A program made the position numbers and the translations under genes. A DNA stretch of 5,826 nt from JBQCHF01 sp051953655 (lineage in GTDB: Bacteria > Actinomycetota > Actinomycetes > Motilibacterales > Motilibacteraceae): assembly GCA_051953655.1 (NCBI GenBank), contig JBQCIO010000269.1:1-5826 (forward strand). Reading direction: 5' to 3'. The notes under the pieces are model-generated. The model saw only the letters and a list, made by a program, of their open reading frames with translations. It had not been told where the DNA came from and did not search any database. This document shows positions 5,095 to 5,826 of this stretch, in pieces (within the stretch, counting starts at the first letter, position 1; each line of letters begins with the position of its first letter).

Positions 5095-5826
5095 TCACCC
5101 CCGCTCCGGCAGCCCCGGGAACGCCGGCAGCGTCGCGCCCCACGTGAGGCTGCGGGCAGTGGCGGCGGCGACGAGCGTGGTCGCCAGCACGCGCAGGCCC
5201 GCCGGACCAGCTGAGGGCGTCGCAGCGCGGGAGGGGCTCGCCGTCGCGGGCAGGGGGCTGGCCGCCACGCCCTGGGCGGGCACGGCCGCGACGACGTCGG
5301 CCCACACGGCGGCGGTGCGCGACTCGAGGGCGGCGGCGAGCCGCTGCGCGGCCGGAGCGCCGGTGACCGGGGCGGCGGGCGCCCAGGCGGGCGCTGCCTG
5401 CGAGGGGCTGGTGCCCGCTGCCGCCAGCAGGTCCTGGGCCTGCGCCGCCAGGCCCAGGTGCAGGTCGTAGGACGCGCGGGCGTGCTGCTCGCCGGAACCG
5501 TCCAGGCGCGGCCCGAGCAGCCCGAAGCCGTAGGCGGCGGCGCGCTCGCCCTCCCAGGCGCGGATCAGGGCGGCGCCGGCCGCGGCGGGTGCCGGCGTCC
5601 GGTCGCCGGGGAGCGCAGAGGACCGCGCGTCGCCGCTCAGCGTGCCCGCCTGCACCTCGCCCCAGGCGGCGAGCGAGGCCAGCAGCCGGGCGGTGCGCCC
5701 GGTCACCGAGGGCAGATCGGCGTGGCGGCGGTGGGCTCCCGCCCGGACCGCCTGCACCACGTTGGTCAGGGCGATCGAGGGTGAGGGGGCCACGGTGGGG
5801 CCGGGGGACGGGGCGGCGACGGGGGT
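5095..5826 (-). CDS. DUF4439 ferritin-like protein, C-terminal part (5' end outside window)
   Basis: The minus-strand frame is open from the right edge to a TGA at 5097-5095, giving 243 visible residues. The first part, around TPVAAPSPGPTVAPSPS, is a Pro/Ser/Ala-rich linker. This suggests that the true start, possibly with a lipoprotein or Tat signal peptide, lies beyond the window; the GTG at 5793 sits inside the linker and is unlikely to be the start. After it come an Ala-rich helix (SIALTNVVQAVRAGAHRRH), the family-like segment AALIRAWEGERAAAYGFGLLGPRL with YDLHLGLAAQAQDLL, an Ala/Pro-rich stretch, and a closing helix ending in LPAFPGLPERG, the usual end of these proteins. DUF4439 is classed with the ferritin-like fold, and no function is established. 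It is convergent with proS and HAD, as Rv2844 is with proS in M. tuberculosis, so rimP-nusA is expected further right. Confidence 0.8.
   Translation of the reverse strand, partial: TPVAAPSPGPTVAPSPSIALTNVVQAVRAGAHRRHADLPSVTGRTARLLASLAAWGEVQAGTLSGDARSSALPGDRTPAPAAAGAALIRAWEGERAAAYGFGLLGPRLDGSGEQHARASYDLHLGLAAQAQDLLAAAGTSPSQAAPAWAPAAPVTGAPAAQRLAAALESRTAAVWADVVAAVPAQGVAASPLPATASPSRAATPSAGPAGLRVLATTLVAAATARSLTWGATLPAFPGLPERG

Noticed and set aside
5021..5470. Plus-strand frame of 149 codons beginning in the inverted-repeat element
   Set aside because: It lacks a ribosome binding site and recognisable motifs, and is antisense to the well-supported DUF4439 protein.

Overview
The window comes from the chromosome of a very GC-rich actinobacterium. 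Codon third positions are strongly G/C, several genes start with GTG behind clear GGAGG-like ribosome binding sites, and the gene set is typical of actinobacteria. The N-terminal sequence of the prolyl-tRNA synthetase and the gene order suggest Geodermatophilaceae or a nearby high-GC family, but that is an impression and not a measured assignment.

Layout, left to right: (1) 1-164, a pyrimidine-rich tract and a leader with a small hairpin; (2) 165-1007, a two-part GNAT acetyltransferase of the DUF4081 type, usually found next to ispG in actinobacteria; (3) 1008-1073, a short spacer with a conspicuous low-GC island carrying a 20-bp imperfect palindrome and a possible leaderless promoter; (4) 1074-1241, a 55-residue ribbon-helix-helix (CopG-type) DNA-binding protein; (5) 1238-1669, a small VOC-fold protein whose ATG overlaps the stop of gene 4; (6) 1701-2300, a second, unrelated GNAT acetyltransferase; (7) 2380-4164, proS, prolyl-tRNA synthetase with an editing insertion domain; (8) 4204-4923, a HAD-superfamily hydrolase; (9) 4924-5094, a convergent intergenic region with a 57-bp inverted-repeat element; (10) 5095-5826 on the minus strand, the C-terminal part of a DUF4439 ferritin-like protein that runs off the right edge.

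The backbone (DUF4081 GNAT, proS, convergent DUF4439 gene) matches the conserved actinobacterial neighbourhood between ispG and rimP-nusA; in Mycobacterium tuberculosis the corresponding genes lie between Rv2868c and Rv2841c. The RHH-VOC-GNAT trio looks like an accessory cassette set into that backbone. The RHH and VOC genes are arranged like a toxin-antitoxin or autoregulated regulator-effector pair: a tiny DNA-binding protein first, an ATGA overlap, and a palindrome over the promoter. The cassette and the inverted-repeat element at 5013-5069 are the two parts most worth following up. The rest is ordinary housekeeping.
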